Positions 49,195 to 60,745 of a stretch of DNA of 64,000 nucleotides are shown in pieces. The stretch is taken from the NCBI GenBank assembly GCA_022453515.1, contig JAJNNY010000039.1, positions 124,001 to 188,000 on the forward strand, written 5' to 3'. The notes beneath the pieces were generated by a model. The model saw nothing but the letters and a program-made list of their open reading frames with translations, had not been told where the DNA came from and made no database searches. The translations under genes were made by a program, and so were the position numbers. Position 1 is the first letter of the stretch, and each line of letters opens with the position of its first letter. This stretch comes from Astrocystis sublimbata (taxonomy: Eukaryota; Ascomycota; Sordariomycetes; Xylariales; Xylariaceae).

Positions 49195-49768
49195 TTCGCG
49201 ATAACTTCAAGCTGTATCTGCCAGCTTATGCCAAGATAATATGATACCTGTGATTGTAGATATAACATAAAGGTAGGGACACCGAAACGAAAGAAAGAGA
49301 TAGGTCTAGAACGCGGCAAATAATGAGCAAGAAGACGAAGTCGCTTGTAAAGCCTTGAGGGAATCTAAACAGCTAGGCATCTGGTGCCTTCCGTAGGACA
49401 TTCCCAATACAAGACGAAGTGGCGGACGTCGTGTGTCGGCATGTACAGTAAATGAGTGTTACATTGTCATTATGCGATAAGGGTTCAATGACCAAGTGCG
49501 CGCTGTCCAGAGGCGGCATTGAAATGCTCGAACTTGCAGCATCGGAGTTGGGTGGGATCAATTTGCGATCAGCGGTGCAGTGAAGATACCCAACTGGAGA
49601 CGATTCGGTCAAGAGGGACATGCAGGTACTGTAAGCAACTGTTTAGGACTCTTCATGCGAATGTACATCTGACCATCATTGAATGTAAATCAACTCATCT
49701 GATGTGACCAAGACGCGCAATCTCTTTGCACCTCGCCACCGCATTGGGGCCAGTTTCAACGAAACAGA
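49195..49768. other. Intergenic: MFS promoter and P450 3' region
   Basis: Upstream DNA of the MFS gene (-) and the 3' flank of the first P450 (-). Short frames lack family features. Nothing else was recognised. Confidence 0.5.
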
Positions 49769-51475
49769 CTAGGATACAACCAGAATTTCCTGCTTCAGTG
49801 CCCCGGTCAAAGTTTGGTCCAATGTCCTCTTTTTGATAAGCATGCTATCCCACGGATTCGTGAACAGAAACTCGTGTGCCATCAGGTTTTGGGGCTTTTC
49901 AGATCCCGGCAAGAAGCTAAAGTCGTACTCTGAGAGTAGCTTGACGAACAACATCTTGAGGGCAAGGCTCGCGAAGTGTCTACCGGGGCACGCGTGTCTT
50001 CCATAGCCGAAGTTCAGGCTCGTGCGCGTTGGCGTGGAAAACCGGAACTGGCTGGTGTCGGCATCGCTGTCCTCAGCCTGCCTCTCTTTCATGAGCCGGT
50101 ACTTTCGGAGCCCGTCGAACGCCGTGGGGTCGTTGGTGTGTTTTGGGTCATTCTCAATGGCGTGGATAGGCATTGCCACGTAGGCGCCCTTGGGGATATG
50201 CAGCCCGTTTTCGAATGTGTAGTCCTCGCGAAAAATCCTCTTCATGCCGAGCGTAGTAGGTGGCGATAAACGCTGAGACTCGCAGAGTACGCTATCTAGC
50301 TTGTGGAGTTTTTCATATGCTGACTTGTCCCACGTTTCTGTATGGCGATCAACGCTCTGGATCTCGGCTCGTAGCTCATCTATTAGCGTAGGTCCCGCCT
50401 GAGTAACATCATACAGAACATTGACCATGCGAAGGAGAGTAGTGTGCACCGCCGCGAGGGCTACTAGTACTTCTACGTGGGCAATAGTGTCCGCATCGCG
50501 ATCACGACCTTTGGCCATGTCAACGAGCCAATTCAAGATATTGGCATCATCTTCTCCGGACTCCGGCTTCCAGATGCCCGCATCATTGGCTTGTAAAAGC
50601 TCCCTGATCCTAGGGCCGAGAAGTTGTTTTGCTGTACGCATATAACCCTGGCCCTTCCAGTATGATGGCAGGAGATAACAGACAAATCGGTGCGTCCATG
50701 ACGGAAACAACCGTGCGAGAACGACTGTCTTGAACACTACCATATGTCAGCATGTTGACTGAGATATAGGATATTTATAATGCTCACGATTCTCAGTATA
50801 TTCAACTGACAGTTCCAGCCACTTCGGGTTGCTCGCAAGGTCTCTAGGAACAATAGCCTGCGCTGCTAGCCTAGCGGACACTTTAGAAAGCACTTGATAG
50901 GGTTGAAATTCAACCCACTCTCTCGAAGTGGTGAGGTTCTCATCGCATGCACATTCTATCTCCTGGGCCAGGCGAGGTGCCAAAACACCGAGGCGCGGCG
51001 TCAGTCGGCGTTGGACAATGAAATGATGAGCGCGGCTCTCGAGGATGAGATTTAAACCTGTGTATCGCCCAAGCAGGTCATGCTCCAATGCATTGTTTGG
51101 GCTAGCTACAGACGCAGGTATAATTGATAGCTCCTCGAGCACCGACAGCGGCAATACAATCAAATGTTCATCATTTCTTATGATTTGAAATGCCGTGTCA
51201 GCAAACTAGTATATCTTCAGGTTAGTGATGTTATTAGTCTATGGTTAGGTGTTGATGCCATCGTTACTTACCCTTCGATAACCCCTTTCTACAACTTTTA
51301 ATGCATCAATGGCAAATGATAGGTTGAGAAGGAACCGAGGTGTTAATTGGAAGCGGCTACCGACAAAAGGTTTGCCTGGTAGTTTAGCAATGAGTACAAT
51401 CGTGAGAAGACCATCAAAGACACAATATACTAGCAAGCCCAGCAGAAAGATAAGTAGAACCATCGAACAATCCAT
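49769..51475 (-). CDS. Cytochrome P450, fungal diterpenoid-oxidase-like
   Basis: Membrane-bound haem monooxygenase, probably of the ER, likely oxidising the cluster's terpene. Exons 51475-51272, 51205-50788 and 50736-49769 give 529 residues. An N-terminal membrane anchor (CSMVLLIFLLGLLVYCVF) and the PGKPFVG proline region come first. The ExxR motif is ESQR, the PERF-like region is FSTPTRTSLNFG, and the haem-binding loop is FGYGRHACPGRH (Cys457). The segment LLGRYTGLNLIL followed by RRLTPRLGVLAPRLAQE is of the type seen in fungal ent-kaurene oxidase and related CYP68/CYP503-like enzymes; exact family needs alignment. The I-helix carries ALAAVHTT. The ATG at 51475 was chosen because it directly precedes the hydrophobic anchor; a frame extends further upstream. 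Confidence 0.9.
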
Positions 51476-52232
51476 TTTCCGGCGCAAAAGACCATCAACT
51501 CTACTTGGACGATTGTTAGAGTTGAGACAATACCTGCGAGAATGACTGTTTAGGGAGTTTCGGTCTCCTGTTGTTTTTGTGATGAAACTTATTACAAAAG
51601 CTTTAGTGTTCCCAACTCTCACGCTTCTCCAGCCCGGTCATTCATTTCTAACCGAGACCCTCATAACACCGGTTTGCCAAGGAAACACGCTTTCCGCCTT
51701 TTGGTGTTGGCTGAGCTGATGTTGCATGCCTAATGCAAGCTGTCAGCCCCTTTAACAGAACCCATCACACAATCCCCACTGCAAGTCATCAGTCATTGTG
51801 ATATGATGCCATAATGTTACGGTGTTGGTGCTCAAAGGTTTCCAGTCACTCATGCTGTTTACAGTTGGGAGGGACATAGGCCACCGCATATGGAACTAAC
51901 AGATAGGAGAGAATAACAAATTGCTGGCTGAGGTGTTACTCAGTCATTCCAGGTTGATTGAAAAGACCCGGCTTTGATAAGTCTTACATGACCTGTGCCT
52001 TTAGTAGTGTGCTGTGGTGATAGATAGACTTGAATTACATGTAATGGTCTCTGATATACATAAAAAACTGTCTGTATGTGTACCTGTATTTATATGTATA
52101 TCGCATTGGTTCACACTAACTGACATGTAAAGGTCCAGTCTATGTTCCAGGTCCAACTGGGATGACTTGGGGATATCGAAAATTGGATAAGCCGTTGGCT
52201 GATGATGAATACTAGGCCAAGACGATGTGTCT
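51476..52232. other. Intergenic: first P450 promoter and membrane-protein 3' region
   Basis: Between two minus-strand genes of the cluster. AT-rich, with no recognisable gene or element. Confidence 0.5.
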
Positions 52233-53798
52233 TTAGACATTGGTAGAGTAGTCATTCTGAGTGATGGTGGGAGATTTCTTGGCTCGCGAGGTTTCACCTG
52301 TGCTATGCTTGGTTGATTGACTCTCACGTGAATGTCTCCCGTCATGACCACCTTCACCAGCAGTTGCGTAAACCCCGAGTTCCATCTGAGACTCCCCACC
52401 CTGCGAATCTTTCGTGACAGCTGTCGGTATACCGTTTGGCCTGTTCGTCCTGGGCCTGCTGCCGCGAGAGCCGGCGGATCCTCGTGACCCTCGTGATCCC
52501 AGGCTCGCGAGTGAGATAATGGACCGGACACTGCGCACAATGGACTCTGGTGCTCTCCCCCCGAGTCCTTTTATAAGCGGGCCATAGCAAGGTAGGCACC
52601 CTGCGATGATGGCGACGTGTGGTTCGATGGCTAGGAAGACGAACTGCTTCGATTGTATTGCTAGATACATCGTGTATTGTTAGTAGCATATGGCAGAAGG
52701 ATAGAGTATTGCTCACCAATAGCCGACTTGGCTTCGACCACGGACGAGAGTAGTTCAGTCAAGAAGACTATTCTAACAATCGACGCAACAACGCAGCTGG
52801 GAAATGTCAGTGCAATCTCTCAGCAATCTGGGAAAAAATGACGTACAAGGCACCAAGCCAAAGGATGAGTGATAGAGATATCTTCCTAGTTCGCGCCATG
52901 CGAAGCTTTGATATGACAGGAAGAGGAAGACTGAGGACGATGAAGTCAAGAGCGATATTCGATCCAACCTGAGCGTAACCAATCGCTGTTATGTCGTATC
53001 GGAAGCCACCAGTTAGTTTCCAAGGCGAGTCAAGTGGATCGCCTTGCAAAGCGGTCAACTGTAACATACGAACGGTCAATCGCTAATTCCAGTGATCATT
53101 GTAGTAGTTTCGCTAATGAAGACTCACGAGTATGAAGATGATACACCAGGCCCCGAGAAGAGCAATCAATACCCAGACGATGATTTTAAAAGTATAAATC
53201 GAAAATACTCGCTTGTAGAAGAGCAAGATAGAGATCTTGACTATAGCGAGGGCAGGTAATGTGAGGATTGATGCGACGTAGAGACTCTGGTTTCAAGATT
53301 CAGCTGAGTCCCATGTAACAGGTCTGTCACACACGGACCTGCAAGGAATATGTGGTGCCTTCGAGCGGATCGATCTTGTAATAATCGATACCAGTGATAG
53401 AACCATAAACCCAAATGGGAATACTGAGCGAGGAAGCGAAGATCTGGGAAGAGCGGGAGTGAGGATGTCAGTATTGGCGCAAGAAGCATTGCATAGTCAC
53501 AATCAGTCATGTTTGTTTGCAGAGATCAGAAACATACCCAGCCAGCGACCATCCACCAATCATCAGCCATGAGTTTCGCGCGAGATTGGCCTCGCGCATA
53601 GAAGCGGAGCGTGATAGCTCCAAAAGACAAGAGCGGGAAAATCACAGCGACAACCACAAGCGCCGTGGTTACTAGACATGGAGTCTTTGCCGATCCAGCA
53701 GCATCTTGCCGTGGCAAAAGCATCGTGGTATGCATAATTCGCGCGGCACGCGAGGGACTGTCTCTGGGGAGCAAGCGGTCAATAGCAAGGACAAACAT
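52233..53798 (-). CDS. Seven-helix rhodopsin-domain membrane protein (Pth11-related superfamily)
   Basis: Fungal integral membrane protein of the rhodopsin-domain family, a large group distantly related to Pth11-like receptors. Exons 53798-53538, 53443-53339, 53286-53128, 53058-52847, 52796-52717 and 52660-52233 give 414 residues. About seven hydrophobic segments are visible. Family landmarks: RFYARGQSRAKLMADDWWMV after helix 1, the VASILTLPALAIVKISILLFY helix, NIALDFIVLSLPLPVI with LRMARTRKISL, and IEPHVAIIAGCLPC before the last helix. The cytosolic tail is Ser/Gly/Arg-rich. No extracellular CFEM domain is present. Such proteins are often found inside fungal metabolite clusters, but their role is unknown; sensing or accessory membrane function is inference. 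In-frame ATGs at 53735 and 53723 are possible alternative starts. Confidence 0.85.
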
Positions 53799-54315
53799 AT
53801 AGGCCTGATGGTCAGCAGTTGTTGATTTCAGCAGATTCCTCTGACCTTATGTCCTGTAAAGAAAAATACGCGCTGTCAGATCAACCTGGTGTAAAGCCCC
53901 TCTCTGCTTTGGGGGTCCAATACTTCCTGCCTCAGCCCCCAAGTAAGCTGCATAAGTGGCAGCATAACGGTAGTAGTAAAGGTGGGCATACTACCAAACG
54001 TATGCATCCCAGAAAGACCATGCATGTGATACAACCAACAGAGCTGTTTCTGTTTCGCCGCCCTCGAGGTACTCGCTTCACACTCATCTTGTATGTCGCA
54101 TTGTATGCCGCAATCATGCATGACTTGTTAAACAACAGAATTGTGTTCATGAGATTACTATATAACGATTCCGTTTTCCAGTTGCCATTGTCTTCTCTTT
54201 AATTAGAGGTTATGTTCTATTTTTACCTTCATGCATAGGACCACCATTTGAATACACGTGGTAGCAATTCTTTTTTTCACCTTCTGGTTTCTTCGACAAT
54301 ACCTACCTACTCGCC
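53799..54315. promoter_or_regulatory. Divergent promoter of membrane protein and second P450
   Basis: About 0.5 kb between two divergent starts. A short palindrome-free, AT-rich leader ends in CTACCTACTCGCC just before the P450 ATG. It probably drives both genes. Confidence 0.5.
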
Positions 54316-56010
54316 ATGGGGGACATCGACCAACCACTGACGGGCCTCTTTTTCCAGCTACTTAGGGGCGAACAGTTCAAAAACCAGATTATAAAGTACA
54401 TTCTCTTGTGTGGACTTTTGCACATCTTTTATTCTACAGTCCTCAAACCGAGCACGAGAACTCAGGACCGCCTCCCTGTTGTGAATCGTCTCTTTTCTTG
54501 GCAACCCCGAGTTCTCGCTCGCCTGCGCTGGGCGCTCTTTGCTCACCATATCCTGCAGAGGGCACATACCAAGGTGATCCCAAAGTCAATTTTTTATTGT
54601 AACTAAGCGACTAACGTCAGCAGTTCAATGGCAAACCTTACCTGCTGGATCGTGGAGATGCGGAATATGTTGTGTTACCGGCTCGGTACATTGCTGAGCT
54701 GAACCGCATACCCGTGCATGTCCTCGAGACAAGAAGGCATCACAGCTTCAGTCTCCTCGGTCATCTGACTGGTATGCACGTTATCCTAAAAACGAGCTAC
54801 CATGTCAGAACTCTCCTCGGGCGGGTTAGCCCAGCTACAGGTGGCCTTACACCATCAATGGCTCGGCGCATGACGGCGAGACTGTCGCTTCTCTTGTCTC
54901 AAGACCCTCATGTTACACAAATCATAGACCCAGTCGACGTTCTGGTGCGATGTGTGAGTGAAGGTCTAGCTCTGACGTTGTTTGGACCACCAATATGTGA
55001 CGACCCCGAACTTGTGCGTCTATGTCACGAACATACAAAGAACGGTTAGTGCGAGGGCTCCAGCTTCAATGCATATCATGATACTCTTCTAACTTTTGTC
55101 AGTCTTCACTATTGCATTTTGCATGCGCATCGTTCCTGCTTTCTTGCAGCCTTTTGCTGTTTGGCTACTTCCTGCCAAATGGCGTCTCGAACGTGGCTGG
55201 TCAACTTGGGACCGCATCGTGATTCCCGAGGTGCGCCGACGTCTCCAGGAAGCAGATCCAAACGCTGCTACCAGAAACGATCTCATCTCTTGGATGATTC
55301 AAGACGCTAAGAGCTCTACCGAGCGAGACGAACGCGTCCTAACTCACCTATCTGCAGCTGTAATCGCAGGCGCGACGTACAGCACAGCTAATTTGATATC
55401 TGAGGCTCTAGTGGACTTAGTGGCACGACCGGAAATCTTGGAACAACTTAGGGATGAGATCCGACAGAAGCATATAGAGACAGGCGGACAGTGGGACATG
55501 ACGACTCTCGACAGCCTCCCTAAGTTGGAATCTGCCTTGAAAGAGACATCCCGACTCACACCCGGTGCGATGTTCGTGTACCAGCGCGCCGTAGCGAAGG
55601 ATGTAACACTATCCGACGGCTTGCAGCTTGTGCGAGGTCAATTCATAACGACCTTGTCGCAAGAAGCGAGCATGGCTCATGGCACAGGTCTCGCCAGCGA
55701 GAACGCCACAAATTCATACGATGGCTTAAGATTCTACAACCAAGATCCAGAGAGGCACTTGCACGTGCCTTTCCGAGGACTGGACGGCGACGTACTGACC
55801 TGGGGCTCGGGTCGCTGGGCGTGCCCGGGTCGTGTTGTTGCCAACATGATGATCAAGATATTGTTGGTAAAACTGCTTGACGAGTACGAATTTTCCTTTG
55901 TTGAAGGCCGAAAGCCGAGCACAATTGATATCCACGAGTTCATTATGTTAAGTCCGATGGCCAGGATCAAGCTTAGGCGGAGGGAGGAGTGTCTAGGAAT
56001 CAAATTTTGA
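54316..56010 (+). CDS. Cytochrome P450, second of the cluster
   Basis: Haem monooxygenase with an N-terminal hydrophobic stretch (KYILLCGLLHIFYSTVL). Exons 54316-54573, 54624-55044 and 55103-56010 give 528 residues. The segment HLTGMHVIL followed by RVSPATGGLTPSMARRM matches the arrangement in the first P450, so the two are probably of related families. The I-helix region is AAVIAGATYSTANL, where AGxxxS/T replaces the usual AGxxTT. ExxR is ETSR, and the haem loop is WGSGRWACPGRV (Cys467), with Trp in place of the usual first Phe. Both introns (50 and 58 bp) fall in the same places as in the first P450 gene, supporting common descent by duplication. Confidence 0.9.
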
Positions 56011-57624
56011 GATGTCAACCAGCTATTCCTTATCTGGCTAATCCCATTTTTATCACAATATGTCCACCTTAAAGCACTATCATACTCTTGCGATATATTT
56101 ACCAGTAAGTAGTAGGCGATTCGGCCTGCCCCAGGCGCGTGAGTGCAAAGTTGTTTTCAAATGACTAGTCGGACAAGTAATTAGCTCATTGGTTGACGCG
56201 TGTGTGTAAGCTTGAGTCAGCGCATGAATCTCCGTACTATGTAGATTACGTCGCGCACTCATGTGTCCGAATATGGCTACATACGAGTAAAAGATGTCAT
56301 GTGTACCTCGATAGCATCTTGACGAACGATGGGCTAGGTTGCAGCCCTAACCAACAGGTCGGTTGCATATGGGCAGCGGGCGAGGTGGGTATGACGAATT
56401 CTCCTGTAGCGCGTACGGAGTAAAGACAGGCGGGACAGGATTGCACACTTCGCTGCTCGCTTACGAGTAATCTCAATATCCGTCGGTGGATCGACGAGAT
56501 CGGGATTAGGTCCGCGCGAGCTTCGTTTAGGTAGATACCTACTTTAGGTAGCATGTACAGGTAACAGAAGGCAGGCTGGCTTGAGTCTTGCTAGGATGAG
56601 CTCCACACCCCCGGTAGATATTTTTCGGTGACAACACATTAAAGGTCTATTTGTACAGATATTGTTGGTGACAGGCGAGTAGGTATGCGCGGTCGCAGTG
56701 TCACCCCATCTACAGCGTAATCAAGTGAACTGTCCAGGGGGCCAGCTCGCCAGGTGATGGGGCCTGATAGATCTCGGGCTAGTTACAAAGATCCTTACAA
56801 AGCCTACACACATAGTAAGTTCGTAGCCTTACCGTAGATCCCGGTAATCCCGGTAGCTACCTAGGTAATTAGCCTGGATAAATTGGATCCCCTGTACTGT
56901 AGTCTGTAGATGGACGAGATTGACAAGTAGAAAATACGGCAAAGATCAACGTGACTGCAAAAGGGTCCAAACAACAATGGAGCCCGGGGGGGCGGGACAA
57001 TTTTGGAATCTACGCAGTATGTTCCGCTGCGGCTAGGGTCTGGCGCGACCCCTGGGAGGGAATTGAAGGTCACGTATACTTACAGTTCATCAAAGTACAT
57101 GTTGTTACTTATGGTGTCGGGTACACTGATCGAAGCAAGGTATATGCCGATAAGCAGATAGTATCTTGAGTGGCCGCTCTTCTAAGCAGCGGCAATAACT
57201 CTTCCCAGCTAAGAATGGCGGCCTGCTTTCTCCAATTTCTCGTCGAATGACTATCCTATACCACGTCCACCTACTAAGCCTCTTGCATTATGAGTCCAGA
57301 GCCTACCGCGAGGTGTAACAGAGTGTTGTTCATGCTTTTTTGGAAGTGCCGCGGCTTACTCGTGGGTTACAATCATCTGTTCAGGGTATCATCACGCCGG
57401 TCGAGGCGTTAAATGAATGGCCCGGCTCTTTCATAGTAATAATCATCAATAATTCCGTGATCCTGCCAGAGGACAGGAGTGCAGCCTGCATACATCTGGC
57501 GGAGACTAGGGTGATGATACTTAATACATATGAATGCTTTCGGAGTCTTTTGATTTCAGCAAAGCAAGCTCTTTCTTGGCAAGAATCGTTCCAACTTGCT
57601 AAAATCCGCTTGCACTTGATCAAT
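56011..57624. other. Intergenic between the two plus-strand P450 genes
   Basis: About 1.6 kb with one TACCTAGGTA palindrome (56858-56867). The frame of the third P450 stays open up to about 57340, but only one ATG (57625) sits before a membrane anchor. No gene was recognised. Confidence 0.5.
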
Positions 57625-59451
57625 ATGGAGGTAGTTCGGAACCTCATCTTCCAAATGAAGTCAGTGTCTATGTCTATTACGCCCCTATTGTTGACACTGG
57701 CGTTCGCATCGCTATTTGCTCTGTGGCTATTGTTCCCTCAAAGACGTTCCGAGCACATACGACGACCTCCCCTCATTGAAGAAAAGATCCCTTTTGTTTC
57801 CAATATCTGGCGATACATGACAAGCAAGAAGTTATTCCTTGACAAAATCACGTAGGTTCAATGACAGGATATCCAAACGAAGAGTATAATGTTTACCAGG
57901 GATACAGCGAAGCACTTCAAAAGACACCCGTGGTAGGATGTCAGCTTGGGCCAGCTAAAGTGTACTTCATCAAAGGTGGCGAACATATAGCGAAGGTTTT
58001 TCGGTCTTCCTCAACTACATTCACTTCTGAACCATGGATGCTCATTATACTCAAAAACGTTGCTGGCTACGCAGATGAAGACATCGCCAAACTAGCCAGA
58101 GATCAAACTGGCATCTCCAAGGTACCGAACAAAGGGTCTCTGTCAACTGAAAAGCGCATATGGCATATGAAACACAACTTACATAATGACTTTTTGGCTT
58201 CGCCTCGGTATACCAGGATCCTGAGCTCTTCTTTCCAACGATATTTTGGTGCTGAGCTTGATGTTTTCCCGATTGAAAGATGGGAAGAGGTATCAGTGTA
58301 CAAGTTCATCCGCCACGCGGCGGCCTCTGCAGCAGTGCGTTCCATGGTCGGCGAGCGGATTTTCGCTCTTAACCCTAGCTTCATAAAGAAGTTGTGGCAA
58401 TATGATAGTCATGCGGAAAGCCTGGCATTTGGCCTTCCAGCATTTCTGAACAAACAAGGTAGGAAGGTTCGAGCTGAGTTCCTCAGTATGTGTCTGAAGT
58501 GGTACGAAGATTGTGAGTCGATGCGTGACTCCAAAGACGAGCAGTTCAATGAAGAAACCGAAGAGCTATTTGGCTCATCCTTTTCCCGTGAGTTGTGTCA
58601 CTGGGGAAAGGATTTCGGGTTCGCGAAAGATAGCATGGCCGGTATATATGCGTTTCTCTTCCTGGGGTACGTCTCAAACAGCATGATTCGTTTGGTATGT
58701 GACTGACAACAATTCATCTTATAGTCTTAACACCAACACAGTTCCGATCTGTGCATGGGCGTTGATGGAGGTGATCAAAGACCTAGAGTTAACCCGTGAG
58801 ATCCGAGAAGAGGTATCACTTGCGATTGTCACTGATCCAGTGACTAATGAACGCATGCTTGATGCCCAAAGACTATCTCTACTGCCACTGATGCAATCTG
58901 TCTACACGGAGTCTTTACGCTTACACATGAGCCTCAATGTTACCCGAACAGTGAAGGAGGATGTTACCATTGCAGGATACACATTGCCCAAAGGCTGTAC
59001 TGTTCAAGTACCTACTCAGATCGCCCATTATGAGGAATCCGTCTGGGCCCAACCAGGTCACCCGGCCTCTGAGTTTTGGGCTCATCGCCATTTGAAAAAG
59101 TCAAGTACAGGAAAGACAACTTTCTCCATAGAGGACACCGTCACCTCATTTTTTCCATACGGTAAGTTATACATTATCCCTGTGAATCAACATATTGAAG
59201 GTCTCCTAATAATATCAACCTGTTTAGGTGGTGGCGCTTATACATGCCCCGGGAGAAACTTCGCGAAGCAGGAGATCCTCCTAGTAATTGCCATGGTAAT
59301 CACCAAGTTCGATGTCGAGCTAATAGGTTGGACGAGCATGGAGGGTCATTCCGTCTCCGATCGACCAGCTCAGAATGACCCTAGATATGCTGGGGCAGGT
59401 TCAGTACCACCGGACCGGGAAATGAAGGTCAGATGGCGGAGACGTTGCTGA
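57625..59451 (+). CDS. Cytochrome P450, third of the cluster (CYP7/CYP8-like type)
   Basis: Haem monooxygenase of a different branch from the other two, resembling fungal relatives of sterol 7-alpha-hydroxylase and prostacyclin synthase. Exons 57625-57851, 57908-58666, 58725-59161 and 59228-59451 give 548 residues. A membrane anchor (LLLTLAFASLFALWLLF) and RRPPLIEEKIPFV follow the start. Further motifs: GPAKVYFIKGGEHIAKVFR, an I-helix with NTNTVPICAWALMEV (no acidic-Thr pair), ExxR as ESLR, and the haem loop FPYGGGAYTCPGRN (Cys481). Intron 1 was resolved with the acceptor at 57907, because the earlier AG breaks the frame. Its place beside the other P450 suggests a late tailoring step; this is inference. 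Confidence 0.88.
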
Positions 59452-60745
59452 CAATCTCTATCATATTAGAAGGGTTGAGGGCGGCGACGAAGCACAGGCT
59501 ACGTGCCTGGAGCCCAACTCGACACCGGTCGATACTATTCTCTTCTTAATTGTGTTGAGTCGAAAAGCATTTAGCTGTAAGAGGACAACGAAGGATTTCA
59601 ATAGCGCGAATATATTCCGTTAATCCGCGCCAGTGCCATCTACAAATCTGTCTTTGATGTTTGAATGCCTCATGCCATATGCTCTAAAGTAGTTGAGTAT
59701 CTGACTTAGCTAAATATATCTATCTTGTAGGCAGTGGCCATTCAATGATGTCCTTATAAGTTATATCCCCTTCCATTAGACCACCGAGATATGTATTTAT
59801 CACAGCTTTTTTACAAAATGATGTGAGTTGTTTAATGTGCGGTATCAGTAGTGTTGCGTCACGAATCGATCTTAGCATCAGATTAAGAAAATTTGAGATC
59901 TCATTTCTAAATGCTCTCTCATTTCCTAGTATGAAATTACTTCATTACCCCTCCATCTCATCTTAGCAGTTTCCTCTCAACTTAGGGAACCAGTACTCTA
60001 CCGAGTCCAACATCGACACATGAGAATCCCGTTTAATCCCCGCTCTGGTGACCAACTCTTCTCTCCCACGTACCTGAATATATAGGTACATACATCACCA
60101 TATACTACTACCACTGTAAACCCACACAAGCATGTGTGCGTGACCCCCACTCGTACTCCTTTGTGAGATATCGATCTCAATTAGAACCCTTTGACACGCA
60201 TATAAATATAGAATGCCGCCTGCCCACTTAGCTTCGCTCCCTCTTTGTTTCTTTCATGAAATCATCAACATATGTATGTATGATATGACAAAACGGCATC
60301 TGCCGCGTCTGTCCGTCTGACCGTCTGCATCAAAGGAATGACCTGGTGGCTTTCCCCCCGGGGTATCATAAAAATAAAAAAGGTACTAAAAAGCTCCACC
60401 GTGATCTCTAAGAATAAACTCCTTTGTTGAAATGCGCCCCCTCATGCATGATGATGTTGCCTGCCAATGAGTGTATGAGTGTGAGCCAGCCCGGCGTTAT
60501 TGCCCATCTTGCATTGACTGATGCTATTTCAGGATGAAAAGTAGCATCGTCGAAACAATGGCCCAATTGCAGGTCGATGAGGCTTGGGGGGTTGGAAGGA
60601 ACGTTGAAAGAAGTATTATGTTTAATAAAAAGGGTATAAACTGCTGCTTATGCATGATGCGAAGGAATGACGTGAAATTAGTAATTAGATCGGTCTTTGC
60701 GCGCGCGTATGAAGGCGAGCGCAGCATGCGATGCGTCTGTCTGGC
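59452..60745. other. Intergenic between convergent P450 and wall-protein genes
   Basis: About 1.3 kb of AT-rich DNA. Short frames lack family features. It marks the right border of the cluster. Confidence 0.5.

Noticed and set aside
57340..57624. Upstream extension of the third P450 frame
   Set aside because: No ATG precedes it with a sensible leader; the ATG at 57625 directly precedes the membrane anchor.
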